64,000 nt of DNA from Pseudoneurospora amorphoporcata (lineage: Eukaryota; Ascomycota; Sordariomycetes; Sordariales; Sordariaceae), in contig MU859191.1 in assembly GCA_033297205.1 (NCBI GenBank), positions 34,848 to 98,847 of the forward strand. The letters run 5' to 3'. Of the stretch, positions 47,390-57,158 are shown one piece after another; position 1 is the stretch's first letter, and every line of letters begins with the position of its first letter. A program made the position numbers and the translations under genes. A model generated the notes under the pieces. It saw only the letters and a list, made by a program, of their open reading frames with translations, had not been told where the DNA came from and did not search any database.

Positions 47390-48868
47390 TTACGCAATGC
47401 GCTTGACGTACTTCCACAAGCTCTTGTACTTGGGCTTCTGCCTCTTGGCTTCCCAGCCCCTGGCCTTGCGGGGCGGCTTGAGCGAGGCGAACTTCTGGCG
47501 CTTGAACTCGACCTCGGCGCCGGGGATGCCGTGCCTCTCCATGACCTCGGCGGTGCCCTCGTCCCACTCGGAACGGAACAGGTTGAAGCCGACGGGCTCG
47601 AGGTCAAACTTTTCGCGGAAGCCCTTGAGCGAGAAGTTCTCGCGGTTCTCCAAATGCTTCTTCAGCGCCTCGCCGTCGATCTTGGCGCCGGGCTTCTGCT
47701 CCAGCACGAAGACGTTGAGGCGGTGATAAGGCGAACCTTTCTGCGCAAAGGGAGGAAGCCAGGGCTTGCCGACGTCACCCTCGACGCGGTCGCCGACGCT
47801 GCGCAGCGACAAAACCGTCTTCGACGGGTCCCAGGGAATGTTGGAAGCAAGGAAGTGGCACCGGCGCGAGAACTTGTCGTGATCGACGTCGGGCACGTCC
47901 GAGTCGACGACCACCACGGTCAGCAGGCGCTCGCCCTTGTCGAAGACTTGCATGCGGAGTGTCGGGGCGACCTCGGTCACGCGAGAGTCGAGGATCGCGC
48001 CGGGGGAGACTTGGTAGCCACGGAAGGAAAGCTTGACGTCCATGGATGGGTCGAAAGAGGGCAGCAGATCGGGGACGACGTGGAACTGCGAGATACGCTG
48101 CGCAATGATCTTGTAGTCCATGGAACGCCAGCGGCGCTCGGCGAGGAAACGGTAGACGGGCTTGGTCATGTCGCCTGTTTGGAAAGTAAGAAGAATATGT
48201 TAGTTAACTGAGCTGGACATTGCGAAAGGAGGGTGTAGTGCAGTGCAGTGCAGTGCTGGGAAAGTTATCTGAAAAGGTAAATACGAACCCCTGCCATCCT
48301 CGAAGCGCCTCTTCACCTCGGGGTCGTTGATGTCGGCCAGAATCTTGAGCTCCTCAACGTAGTTCCTCAGGCTCTTGATCCGTGTCTGCTTGGCGGCCTC
48401 GCCGCCCTCAAATTCGCTGGCATCCCGCGCCTCGATCAGCTTGATCTTCTCCGTCTCCTTGACAATCTGGGAAATCTTGGCCGCGCGGTCCTGCTGCAAG
48501 ATCTTGCGCGCCTCCTGGAAGCACTGATACGGCAGCTGCTCGAAGGGGAGGTTGCCGGTCGTGGCCAGGGCGGCCCTTCTCCTTCGCGACCCGAGCTCTG
48601 GTCCTCCAACTACTGTGTCTGCTACTCCCGCCGACTTAGCCTCGGTGGCCGAAGGCGGAGGGGGTGGTGGTGTTGTGGTGGAATCGGCAGAAGGGGTGGC
48701 GGCGCTGGTGGTGGTGGTGGTGGCGCCTTCGTCTTTGCGCATCGGGGTCGAGGAAAAGGGCCGAACGGCGGCGACGGCGACGGACCGGGTCGAACATGTC
48801 GCAGCGCCGGGGCCGGCTTGCCGGAGACAGCGGACGAGTGGCCGCGCGACCTGCTGACACGTCGACAT
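47390..48868 (-). CDS. Mitochondrial large ribosomal subunit protein mL38 (yeast MRPL35)
   Basis: Two exons, 48868-48289 and 48174-47390, with a 114-nt intron; 454 residues. mL38 is a mitochondria-specific protein of the large mitoribosomal subunit built on a PEBP-like fold. The N-terminus (CQQVARPLVRCLRQAGPG...) is Arg-rich and fits a presequence, followed by a Thr/Pro low-complexity linker. Conserved parts are LPFEQLPYQCFQEARKILQQ, the RRFEDGRGDMTKPVYRFLAE segment formed across the splice, then a PEBP core with VVVVDSDVPDVDHDKFSRRC, NIPWDPSKTV, and KGSPYHRLNVFVLEQKPG. The donor is GTTCGT, unusual at +3, but it is the only one that restores the family sequence. Start: ATG at 48868; the frame is open upstream but the presequence fits this start. 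It is head-to-head with uL4m. Confidence 0.9.
48234..48257. repeat. Short CAGTG tandem repeat in the mL38 intron
   Basis: About four joined copies of a 5-bp unit (GCAGT on the plus strand) inside the single intron of the mL38 gene. Copy number is low; probably neutral. Confidence 0.6.
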
Positions 48869-49539
48869 GGCGGGTGGGAATATGTGTGCAGGCGGGCCGG
48901 AGGAGAGGATATTCGGAGGATGTGCGGGATCGCTCTCGATCGAGAGGAGCTGCACTCAAGGTCGGGTTCGTCGACAGGGGAGGACGGGGTCGAGGACGGG
49001 ACGGGGACGGAGGGTTCGTGGTGGTCCTTCAATTGCTGCAGCCCACTCGGACTCGGACCCGACACAGACTCGAACTGCGGCCAAAATTTCGTGGACCCCG
49101 GGCCGGCAGCACAGTGCGTGACTTGGAGGTACCTATGGTGGGGGTTGCAGCTAGCTGGCAGTCAACGCGAGAAGCTCGCCAGGGACGTGTACCGCAGCAC
49201 TGCTGCGCACTGTACGTGCACGTTGCACCCGACTCCAGATCTTTTTTCTCCAGACTCCCCTCGTCGGCCGAATTGATGCGACTTGACTGGGAGGACCGGC
49301 GCCCGCGACGACCATCGTACATCCCGTCAGAGCCCCGTCTCGGTCCCGTTCCGTTGTCCCTCCCTCGCCCCGAAGCGCGCTCCACGTTTCCGTACCGCAC
49401 AGGCCCGTGATTGCTCGTCTCTCTCTCTTTTCCTTCCGCAGCACCACCACGCCGACCTCCACCACAACCCGGTCACCACCCGCAACCCGAGTTGCATTGA
49501 CTTGTAACTCCCGTCGCCTTGCCTGATCACAACGCCGCC
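48869..49539. promoter_or_regulatory. Shared divergent promoter of two mitoribosomal protein genes
   Basis: A 671-bp region between the start codons of mL38 (-) and uL4m (+), both parts of the large mitoribosomal subunit. This arrangement could give coordinated expression (inference). The region is GC-rich, and its open frames are translations of that bias. No binding site could be assigned with confidence. Confidence 0.55.
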
Positions 49540-50670
49540 ATGGCCGGCAAGGGTCTCAAGAGCCTCAATGAGGCCATGAAGGCGCTGAGCATTGCTTCGC
49601 AGCCATGCAGGGCACTGCCGGTTCGTCTTCTGCCTCCGCCGTCTTGCTACTTGTCCGCCGAAAACGACTTTCGCTCACCAGTACACATCATGTCCCACTA
49701 GATGCGCCAATCCTCTATTCTTTCCTCCAGACGGTCGATGGCCTCAGTAGCCACCCCTCCCGCCGCCAACATCACAAGATCGGTCTCGGAACCATGGCAA
49801 CCCAGTATGAGTACCAACACGACTGCCAACCTCGACAACATCGCCCGCGCCGGAAAGGTACTAACCCAGGACTCAGTCACCAACGTTCCTGTTACTGTCT
49901 ATTCCTTCCCCGAACTCGAGCCGCGCTCCCTCGAATCCTACTCAGCCCGTCACCTCCACCTCCCGCTGCGTCGCGATATCCTCCATTTGGCCGTCATCTA
50001 CGAGGGTGACTCGACACGACTGGGCATGGCGTCCTCCAAGACTCGCTACGAAGTTCATGGTTCGCACAAGAAGATGATTGCACAGAAGGGTACCGGTCAC
50101 GCCCGCCGTGGTACCAAGCAGTCACCTCTGCAGAAGGGTGGTGGAAAGTCCTTTGGCCCCAAGCCTCGCGACTTCAGCACGAAGCTTAACAAGAAGGTCT
50201 ACGATCTGGCCTGGCGCACCGCGCTGTCCTACCGCTACAAGCGCGGCGAGCTCATCGTCACTGAGGACGGCCTCGACCTCCCGCTCCCCGACGACTTCCT
50301 TTGGCTTGCCGGCGGCGGTAAGCTCAGCCGCGAGCTTGAGGACGCCTACGTCCGCAAGTGGGTTCACGAGTTCATGACCGGCCTGAACTGGGGCAAGGAG
50401 GCTGGCCGGACGACCTTCATCACGGGCGACAAGCGCCCTAACCTCTTCACCGGATTCGAGTTGGCCGGTGCCGAGGGTCGCGCTTTGGAGTTGTGGGACG
50501 TCGATGTCAAGGACCTCTTGGAGACGGGCAGGATAGTGATCGAGCGCAGCGCACTCAAGGAGATGATCAAGGACCACCAGAGCGACCTTGTCACTCGTGT
50601 AGCAGTCCAGGGGCTCCGCCAAAAGGGACCCAAGCTTGGTGAGGTGCTCGTTAGGGCGCCGAGATACTAG
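49540..50670 (+). CDS. Mitochondrial large ribosomal subunit protein uL4m (YmL6)
   Basis: Two exons, 49540-49620 and 49702-50670, with an 81-nt intron (GTTCGT...CTAG); 349 residues. uL4 binds 23S-type rRNA and lines the peptide exit tunnel. Exon 1 encodes a basic, Ala/Ser-rich presequence-like N-terminus (MAGKGLKSLNEAMKALSIAS). Conserved features in exon 2: VPVTVYSFPELEPRSLES, the rRNA-binding stretch KKMIAQKGTGHARRGTKQSP followed by GGGKSFGPKPRDFSTKLNKK, LAWRTALSYRYKRGELIV, and a fungal mitochondrial C-terminal part ending GEVLVRAPRY. Exon 2 itself begins with an ATG, so an unspliced or alternative transcript could make a form lacking 27 residues. The donor is the same unusual GTTCGT as in the neighbouring mL38 gene. 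Confidence 0.93.
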
Positions 50671-53600
50671 ACAGAGATGAGAAGAGACGAAGCGAATGCG
50701 TGTGTGCAACCACCGGCAACACTCTTGTACCATATGAATCGCGCAAGGAGGGCGGACTGAAGAGAACGGTTCGGCCAGCACGATCAGTGTAATATTCATG
50801 TTCCCTTGTATGATGTACCTATGCGAGTTTCCTTTATAATTTGGAAGCAATGGGCGTATCTTGCTAGTGGGCTTATCTGGTGGATGACCTCAGTTGTAAC
50901 TGCAACCGTCAAGGCAGTAAAACCGAACCTTGCCTGTTGGGAGGAGCATTGTGAGTTTGTGACAGCTCGTCCCTATGGTGATGTGAATGACATGCAACTA
51001 TAAAAAGAAATGAGAATATGCAATAGGAACAGGTTGAGTGATTGTCTGTGACTGTGACTGTCATGCGCAACTGCCATTGCTTGCAGTGAAATGGCACTGC
51101 AGTATTCGATTCACCGAGCAATGACTGGGGAGTGACGGTCATCGTCGGCGTGTCGCCTCACCAACAACAAAGGAGACATCATGAGATAAAAGTTGCAGCC
51201 AACTGCCTAGGCAGCCTGGCTGGAGCCTGGCAGTCCCGTTGTCGGCCCGCCATGAAATTCTTCCCGGAATTTGCACTGGTGCACGGACCAAGGGTCAGGG
51301 CCCTCCCCGCGCATATTTAACCAAGCCAGCCCTTCATTGAATCTTTCAATTTTTCCTTTCTCCTTCTTTTTTTCTCCATCCAAGTGCAGGGGTTTTACGC
51401 GTATCAGTGAGGATTCGTCCGAGATCGCGTTTTTGCTAGTTGAAAACTACATACCTGACCGCTCTCAGTTGGCTTCGGCTGGCTGGGGAATTTTTGGAAA
51501 CCTACAAATCCTATTCTTCGGACTGGAGATTTTTTTCTTCTTGAAAAAAACCTTTTCTCTTTATCTTTCATTGCATACGGTCCCTTATTCCAGGGGGCCG
51601 TGGTGAGGAAGGAAAATCATGAATGATGCATGACGTTGCGAGTTGGGTAATTCTGCTTGAGTTCTAGGTGAGGGCTGAAGAGGGAAGATTTGACGAACCG
51701 TGTCGATGTGACATGTGTCAACAACGCGGGGTTATTTGGGATCGTGATGCAGTCTCGCAGGCAGTTGTGGTGGTGTGAAAGTCATGTTTCGCATTGCCAT
51801 GGTCTTGTTTCGCTGTCTGTCTTGAATGGGAAAACCTCACTTTGCAAGCCTGGTCCATGAGTGTCCGGAAAGTTCAATATGTCTACGCGTTCTTGGATTC
51901 AGCCGCCATTTGTAAATTGTCGTGATATTGCCGTTGCCACAATTGCGCTGTGTTATATGGATTCGGCCTTGTATCAAGTTCACCACAAGCGTGCACATAT
52001 CTTGCATTCGTGTATCCAGAGATCCCTTCAGCTCGCTTGCCTCGCCTGCTCGCACACTCGCCAAACGACAAAAGGTCGATCTTGTAGACAAAGACAAAAG
52101 CCTTTATCTGGATTATTCCATTGCCTCCGACATCACCACTCATGACATGACGTCGAAAGGTCCGAATATCGTTCAAGCTTTGGAGCGACGATCATGCGCA
52201 TCAACATGCGACAACTGACTTCACTGCAAGTCTGCAACGAAACGAGAGGCGTGGCCGGCCGGGGCTGGCCGGGGCTGGCCGCTCCGGTCCTCGTTCCCCA
52301 CACGGACCCCGGCACCACCACCAGGCTACCGTACACGATACCTACCTTACCAAGGTACAGATTAATGCTGGTTTGTTTGTTAGCGCGAGACTCGCAACCT
52401 CTTCAGACCAGGGAGAAGACGAGGGATTCTGGCGCTCCTACCTATTGAACCAAACCACTCCAAGACCCAGCCAAGAACAACGATTGATCGTGTCCCGCAC
52501 CCGTCCATTCCTAGCGGGCAATAACGAACCCGACCACATGCTTTTTCAGGCCAGAAGTCCCGCCTAGCCAGCTTGAAAGTGGTGAAAGTGCCCTCTGAAG
52601 TACCGAGCTAACGAACAAACCAAGGGTGATGTGTATGCCCGGCATGTCGAGTCAACAATGGCAGCATGGAGGACGAGTCGTGAAATGTTGATAGTAGTTC
52701 AGGGTCCAAATCGGCACCTCATTGCTGTCCATTCCTGTCAGTCGTTCTCCTGGTTAATGCTCCTTGTTTGCGTACTCTAATCAAATTGGCAGTTACTGGT
52801 CTCAGAGCTCTCTCGCTTCAATGCAAAACATATTCCCCTGGCATTTTCAGAGGGACGAACCAATGTCAAGGGATGATGGCTGTTTGGATAAGAGACCGCT
52901 CCCAGACCTTTCCGCGATACCTCTCTGACACCCATCCCAGATCCCAAGATCGAAGTCAGCATGTCTTGCAGCAGAGTTGGCCGTCAGCATCAGCAGCGGA
53001 GATACATTGTGATATCGGTGGGAGAATAGAGAAAGGAAGTGGGAATGCCGATTGGCCGGCGCGATGATTTCCAGATGCCAAGACCCAGAAAGTGTGAAGG
53101 CTGGAAGGTCGGCCCACCGCTACGTTGTTGAAGTGTCGGGGCCCGTGGGCAAGAAGAGACTTTCGACGCTGGTAGAGTTTTCGCTCCACTCAGCTGGCCA
53201 GCCACGTCGTCAGATTGGTCAGCTTCGGTCACCGGCCGTGTCAGGTTACGGATGGATACTGTAAAATTGTATGATACGCCGGCCGCGTGACACAGTGCAC
53301 CGCTGAAAACTGGAGGTGCACCGCTGAAAACTGGAGGTGCGTCGCGCTGCCGGCTGGCTGGCGAATGGCCCTGCAAGTCCCGGCCGTCGTTGGCTGAAAG
53401 GCCAGGGCCGTCCAACTCTGCCTTCCACTCCCGCTCGCCTCCTCCAAGTCCAAGGCGGGCGCCCTGTCTTTGTTCACTCCAGCATCATCAACCGAACACC
53501 AAAACCCACCACCACCGACCGACAATCAAACCTGTCGCCTATTCTACCCCATCCAGCATCGCCGAGCGCCGTCACGAGGCCCGCGATCACCGAGACGCCA

Positions 53601-54129
53601 TTCGAGTCGATTCATTTCCGACTCTGATTTTCGATTTTTCCCCGGGTTATCTGTCGACCGCCTATCTGGATTGATCGAGTTGGAACTTGCAGTTGGGGGA
53701 GTTGCACGCGGGCGGAGAGCGAAAGCTTCTGCGACAGTCGCCGGCAGTTTACGCTCGCGACTCGACACGGCGAAAACACTCTTCCCCCTTCGACGAGCGC
53801 CCGCTTTCAGGCCTCCCTCTTGGACACCGCTGTCTCGTCACCATCGGGCTTCGTCGGCCGATTATCAGCATCGCGTCACATCCGCTTCACGAGCGTCGGA
53901 GCGTGACACCACCACCTGCTGTTGGGGAGCGGTGAAATCTCGTTGTTTGTCTGAAAGACAGACCCGACGTAGACATCTCTTTGTTGTCGCCAGGCCGCCA
54001 CTTTTCTGCAGCGGACAAGACAGAGAGACAATCGCTTTCGCGCCAAGGATCCTGGTCGTTTATCCATCGTTGTTCGGTCGCCTCACTCAACGTCTTCCAA
54101 CGACTCCAGCAATTTGCCATCATTGAAAA
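50671..54129. other. Large spacer and ATG-free leader of MED19
   Basis: About 3.5 kb. The left part is the 3' end of the uL4m gene and unassigned DNA. From 53368 to 54129 there is no ATG in any plus-strand frame (762 nt), which marks the likely mRNA leader of MED19. A 21-bp tandem repeat sits at 53295-53336 and a short GGGGCTGGCC doublet at 52261-52280. Open frames are not supported by any family. Confidence 0.5.
53295..53336 (+). repeat. Two perfect copies of a 21-bp unit
   Basis: The unit GTGCACCGCTGAAAACTGGAG occurs twice in tandem, followed by the first four bases of a third copy. It lies just before the ATG-free MED19 leader and could be a recent slippage duplication or a paired factor-binding site. 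Confidence 0.85.
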
Positions 54130-54479
54130 ATGATGTCTTTCCACCCCCAGACCCCGCAAAGCCCCTCGCATTTCTCGCCCAGTTCGAGTGATCAATCCAC
54201 GAGCATGTCAGGCTCCATGATTTCCACCACGACGACCTTGCCGACCCCAGCCCACAGCGTAAACGGAAGCACCCTCGCCAACGACATGTCATTCACAGAC
54301 ATTGTCATGGGAGAAAACTCCCCCCAGAAGCGCAAGCGCACAGCCGACGATGTAGGCGATCGAGAGCAGAAGAAAGTCCACATCGAGGACCGCAAACTTG
54401 GTATTGACGACCTCCATTTGGACGTTGGTGAAAAATACCTCCTTTGCAGATCTCGTAAGGCTCCCTTCACCTGCACCCA

Positions 54480-54510
<31 letters not shown>

Positions 54511-55477
54511 ATGCGGATGCGAGAGATGCGGTCCCGCTCGTTGTGGCTCATGTTGCCACAGCGACGGGCATTATCTCTCGGTCTGCTTTCCTGTCCACAC
54601 CCCGTGCCAGTCGCTGGGTGACCGAATAATCGGTATTGTTGTTGTTGCACATTGAGAAGAGTCTTCGTTAACATTGACAATTGCAGAGCATCAACCGCCT
54701 CGTCCTCATCTGTCCGAAGATCTTTTCGAGATGTTTGGTTTGGCGGATCTTGCTGCTGAGTACGCGCGCATCAAGGACGGCCAGAAGAACGCGCTCCGCA
54801 AGACGTACAAGGGCCACATCAAGAAGCTGGGAGTGCAAGGTCACTTTGACTCGGTGAAGACGGATGAAAAGGACCCTGAGAGGCTAGAGTTCCTCATGGG
54901 CTGTCCCCAAGAAGAGTGGAATGCGCATTTTGTTAGAGGCAAGGAGATCACCAGGGGATTCTCGTCGGACATGAAGAGCAAGATCTCGAGGGCTGTTACT
55001 ATGAGCAGGGGGACCGTTCCTTCTACCCTTTGGAACAACTCGGTTCTTGGGGATATCGCAACGACCTCGTTGAAGGCGCACCTCAATCAGCCGCCATCCG
55101 CAAGACCCACGGCGCCGAACACCCCATTGGCTTACGGGGGCCCAGCTATGCAACGTGTGAAGCCGCAGACCCCTGGTTTCCAGGACAACCGGCCCAGGCG
55201 CAACATCAAGAAGCGAGGCTACGGCGATTCCAGCTATGAGGGCTACGGCGAAGGGTACGAGGATGATGGCGGGTTGGAAACAGGATACTCCACCGGCGAG
55301 GGTGACATGGCCTCTGGCCTCAAGCGTCGCAAAAAGGTGCTTATTTAAAGCAACGTCCCCGGTTGAGAGATTGGGGCACCCTTTGCTGACATCATACAGG
55401 CTCAGCCCGGTACTCAGTCGCATGCGCAAGGCCGGCAGCAGTCGAGCTATGGCCATCATGGCGTGTCCGGGATATGA
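54130..55477 (+). CDS. med19: Mediator complex subunit Med19 (Rox3)
   Basis: Three exons, 54130-54454, 54687-55336 and 55400-55477, giving 350 residues. Med19 (Rox3) is a head-module subunit of Mediator, which links activators to RNA polymerase II. Family landmarks: SPQKRKRTADDVGDREQKK, then EDRKLGIDDLHLDVGEKYLL before the first splice and PPRPHLSEDLFEMFGLADLA after it, NALRKTYKGHIKKLGVQGHF, EEWNAHFVRGKEITRGFS, and a Lys/Arg-rich C-terminus. The second intron (55337-55399, 63 nt, perfect CTGAC branch point 10-15 nt before CAG) removes a stop that would otherwise follow at 55346-55348. Splicing gives a tail with QGRQQSSYGHHGVSGI, which resembles fungal Med19 C-termini. Intron 1 (232 nt) contains (CAG)9. 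Two adjacent ATGs (54130, 54133) can start translation. Confidence 0.88.
54484..54510 (+). repeat. (CAG)9 microsatellite in MED19 intron 1
   Basis: Nine perfect CAG units lie 30 nt into intron 1 of MED19. They are in frame with exon 1 and would encode Gln9 if the intron were kept, and each unit also offers a CAG that resembles a 3' splice site. Confidence 0.85.
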
Positions 55478-57158
55478 CGTCCTGCGCGCGGCAGAAAGAG
55501 GAACGAGTACGCCGAGCCGCCGCCCTTACGGCAGATACCAACTGTTTTATCGTCGAGAGCTTGCGAGACGTTTACGAATAGCCACGAGATATAGTGCCGC
55601 CATGCATTTCCTTCGAACGGCTTAAACGATTCGCCTGATCAGTGTTCAGGGTGATACCTGGGTGACCGGAGATGTTTGTGGGACAGAACCGGTACGGAAG
55701 ACAGGTCAGATCTTTTTGAGGCTCACACCTATGGCGAAAGTCTGGGATAAAGGCACAACGGGCGGTACTCAGGAGGTTGGCTCGAAGGTGGTGCGAGTCA
55801 TTCTCATTGGCACACATACAGCAATTACTGGCGGTGTTAACTCATCGAAAGTTCTGCTGTCTGTTGGTTCATCTGCAGAACATAAAAACGTCTGCGGCTT
55901 TTGCTGTTTTTGCTTTTTTTTTTTTCTTTTTTACCAAAACACATAACACGACATATACCAGCATGGCGTTCAGGTGGGTTTTTGCTTTTTTTCTCAAAGC
56001 ACGTTTATTCTACGACTTGGTTTCCGGCTGCTTTTTCGCTATCACAAGAATGCAAAAATGGGGTCCCAACATACCCCTCTACATTGTCTGATTATTTGCA
56101 TACTGCTCGGTTTTCTTCTCATCTCTCCTCAGAAAAAAAGTGGTGGGAATCGAGGAAGAGAGAAGAAAGGAAAGGAAAGAGAAGGGAATGATATGGATCT
56201 CTCTATTGGTCTCTTTTTATGAAAGGAAGGGGGAAGGAAGCGACGGTTGATACCATTGGGGGAGAAAAAAGAGTGCGCTCCCGCGACGGAACTACAGGGT
56301 CCTTTAGCTAGGGGACGGAGAAGGGGATCAGGTGTAGAACGAAGCCCCAAGATGGCTGGCAAGGCTTCGCGGAGATGGCGATACTAGTGATGATGGTTTC
56401 TAGACCGATCATAGTTGCCTCGCTCATATACCCCTACTAGTTTAGTTCCGAAAGAGAAGAAAAAAAGAGGATAAGTAATTTTGCGCGGCTTAATCAGAGG
56501 AGGATTTGGGAGAGAGTACGGAACAAGTCTTCATCCAGCCTTGTGTCAACGGAAGTGGTTTGTTCGTCTTCAGTTACCATGTGTGGTTTTTGCCTTTGCT
56601 TTTTTTGCCGGTGTTCATTGTTGTTTGTGTTTGTCGTTTTCGAGTAGCGCAAAGTTTAGACAAAAGGCTGAGCGCATTACCGGATGGATGGGATGAAAGA
56701 GGTTGGATGAGGTGGGACGGATGGACGGACGGATGGAGGAAAGAAGGGCATGTCTAATATAGGAAACAATGGAGTTGAATCGAACATCTTATGCAGAACA
56801 AAGTCCATTCATGGTTTCAGTTTGATGTAAGTATGGTCAAAGTCTCTTGCGACCGAGTAAGTAGGTGATTGAGGTTATTCGTAATCCTGATCGCGCATGC
56901 GTTACGCTCGTGTTTGGTCCTTTACTATCTCAACTCCTTCTCTGTCTGAATGCGTGTCTGTCCGGTCATCGATATGTCTTATCCCACATATTATCCTCAT
57001 CTCATCAAGCCCAGTATCTGTCTATCGTAGTTAGTATCATGCCCAAGTAGTACTCAGTACCATACTGCTTCCCATCCGAGCCATCCTTCCTTCCCTCCCA
57101 TTTCCCATCCTCCCACAATTGTACCCTCCCCCAACAATTCCCTCACTCACTCACTCAC
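55478..57158. other. Convergent 3' region, MED19 / alpha-beta hydrolase
   Basis: About 1.7 kb with both 3' UTRs. It has T-rich patches near 55910-55930 and a purine-rich stretch near 56130-56190. No open frame with a recognisable family. Confidence 0.5.

Noticed and set aside
48622..49465. Several overlapping ORFs of 100-248 codons in the mL38/uL4m promoter region
   Set aside because: They overlap one another in several frames of GC-rich DNA and overlap the mL38 first exon; no family is visible.
53470..54126. 218-codon open frame ending just before the MED19 ATG
   Set aside because: It has no ATG; it is open because the whole leader is C-rich and ATG-poor. Treated as leader sequence.
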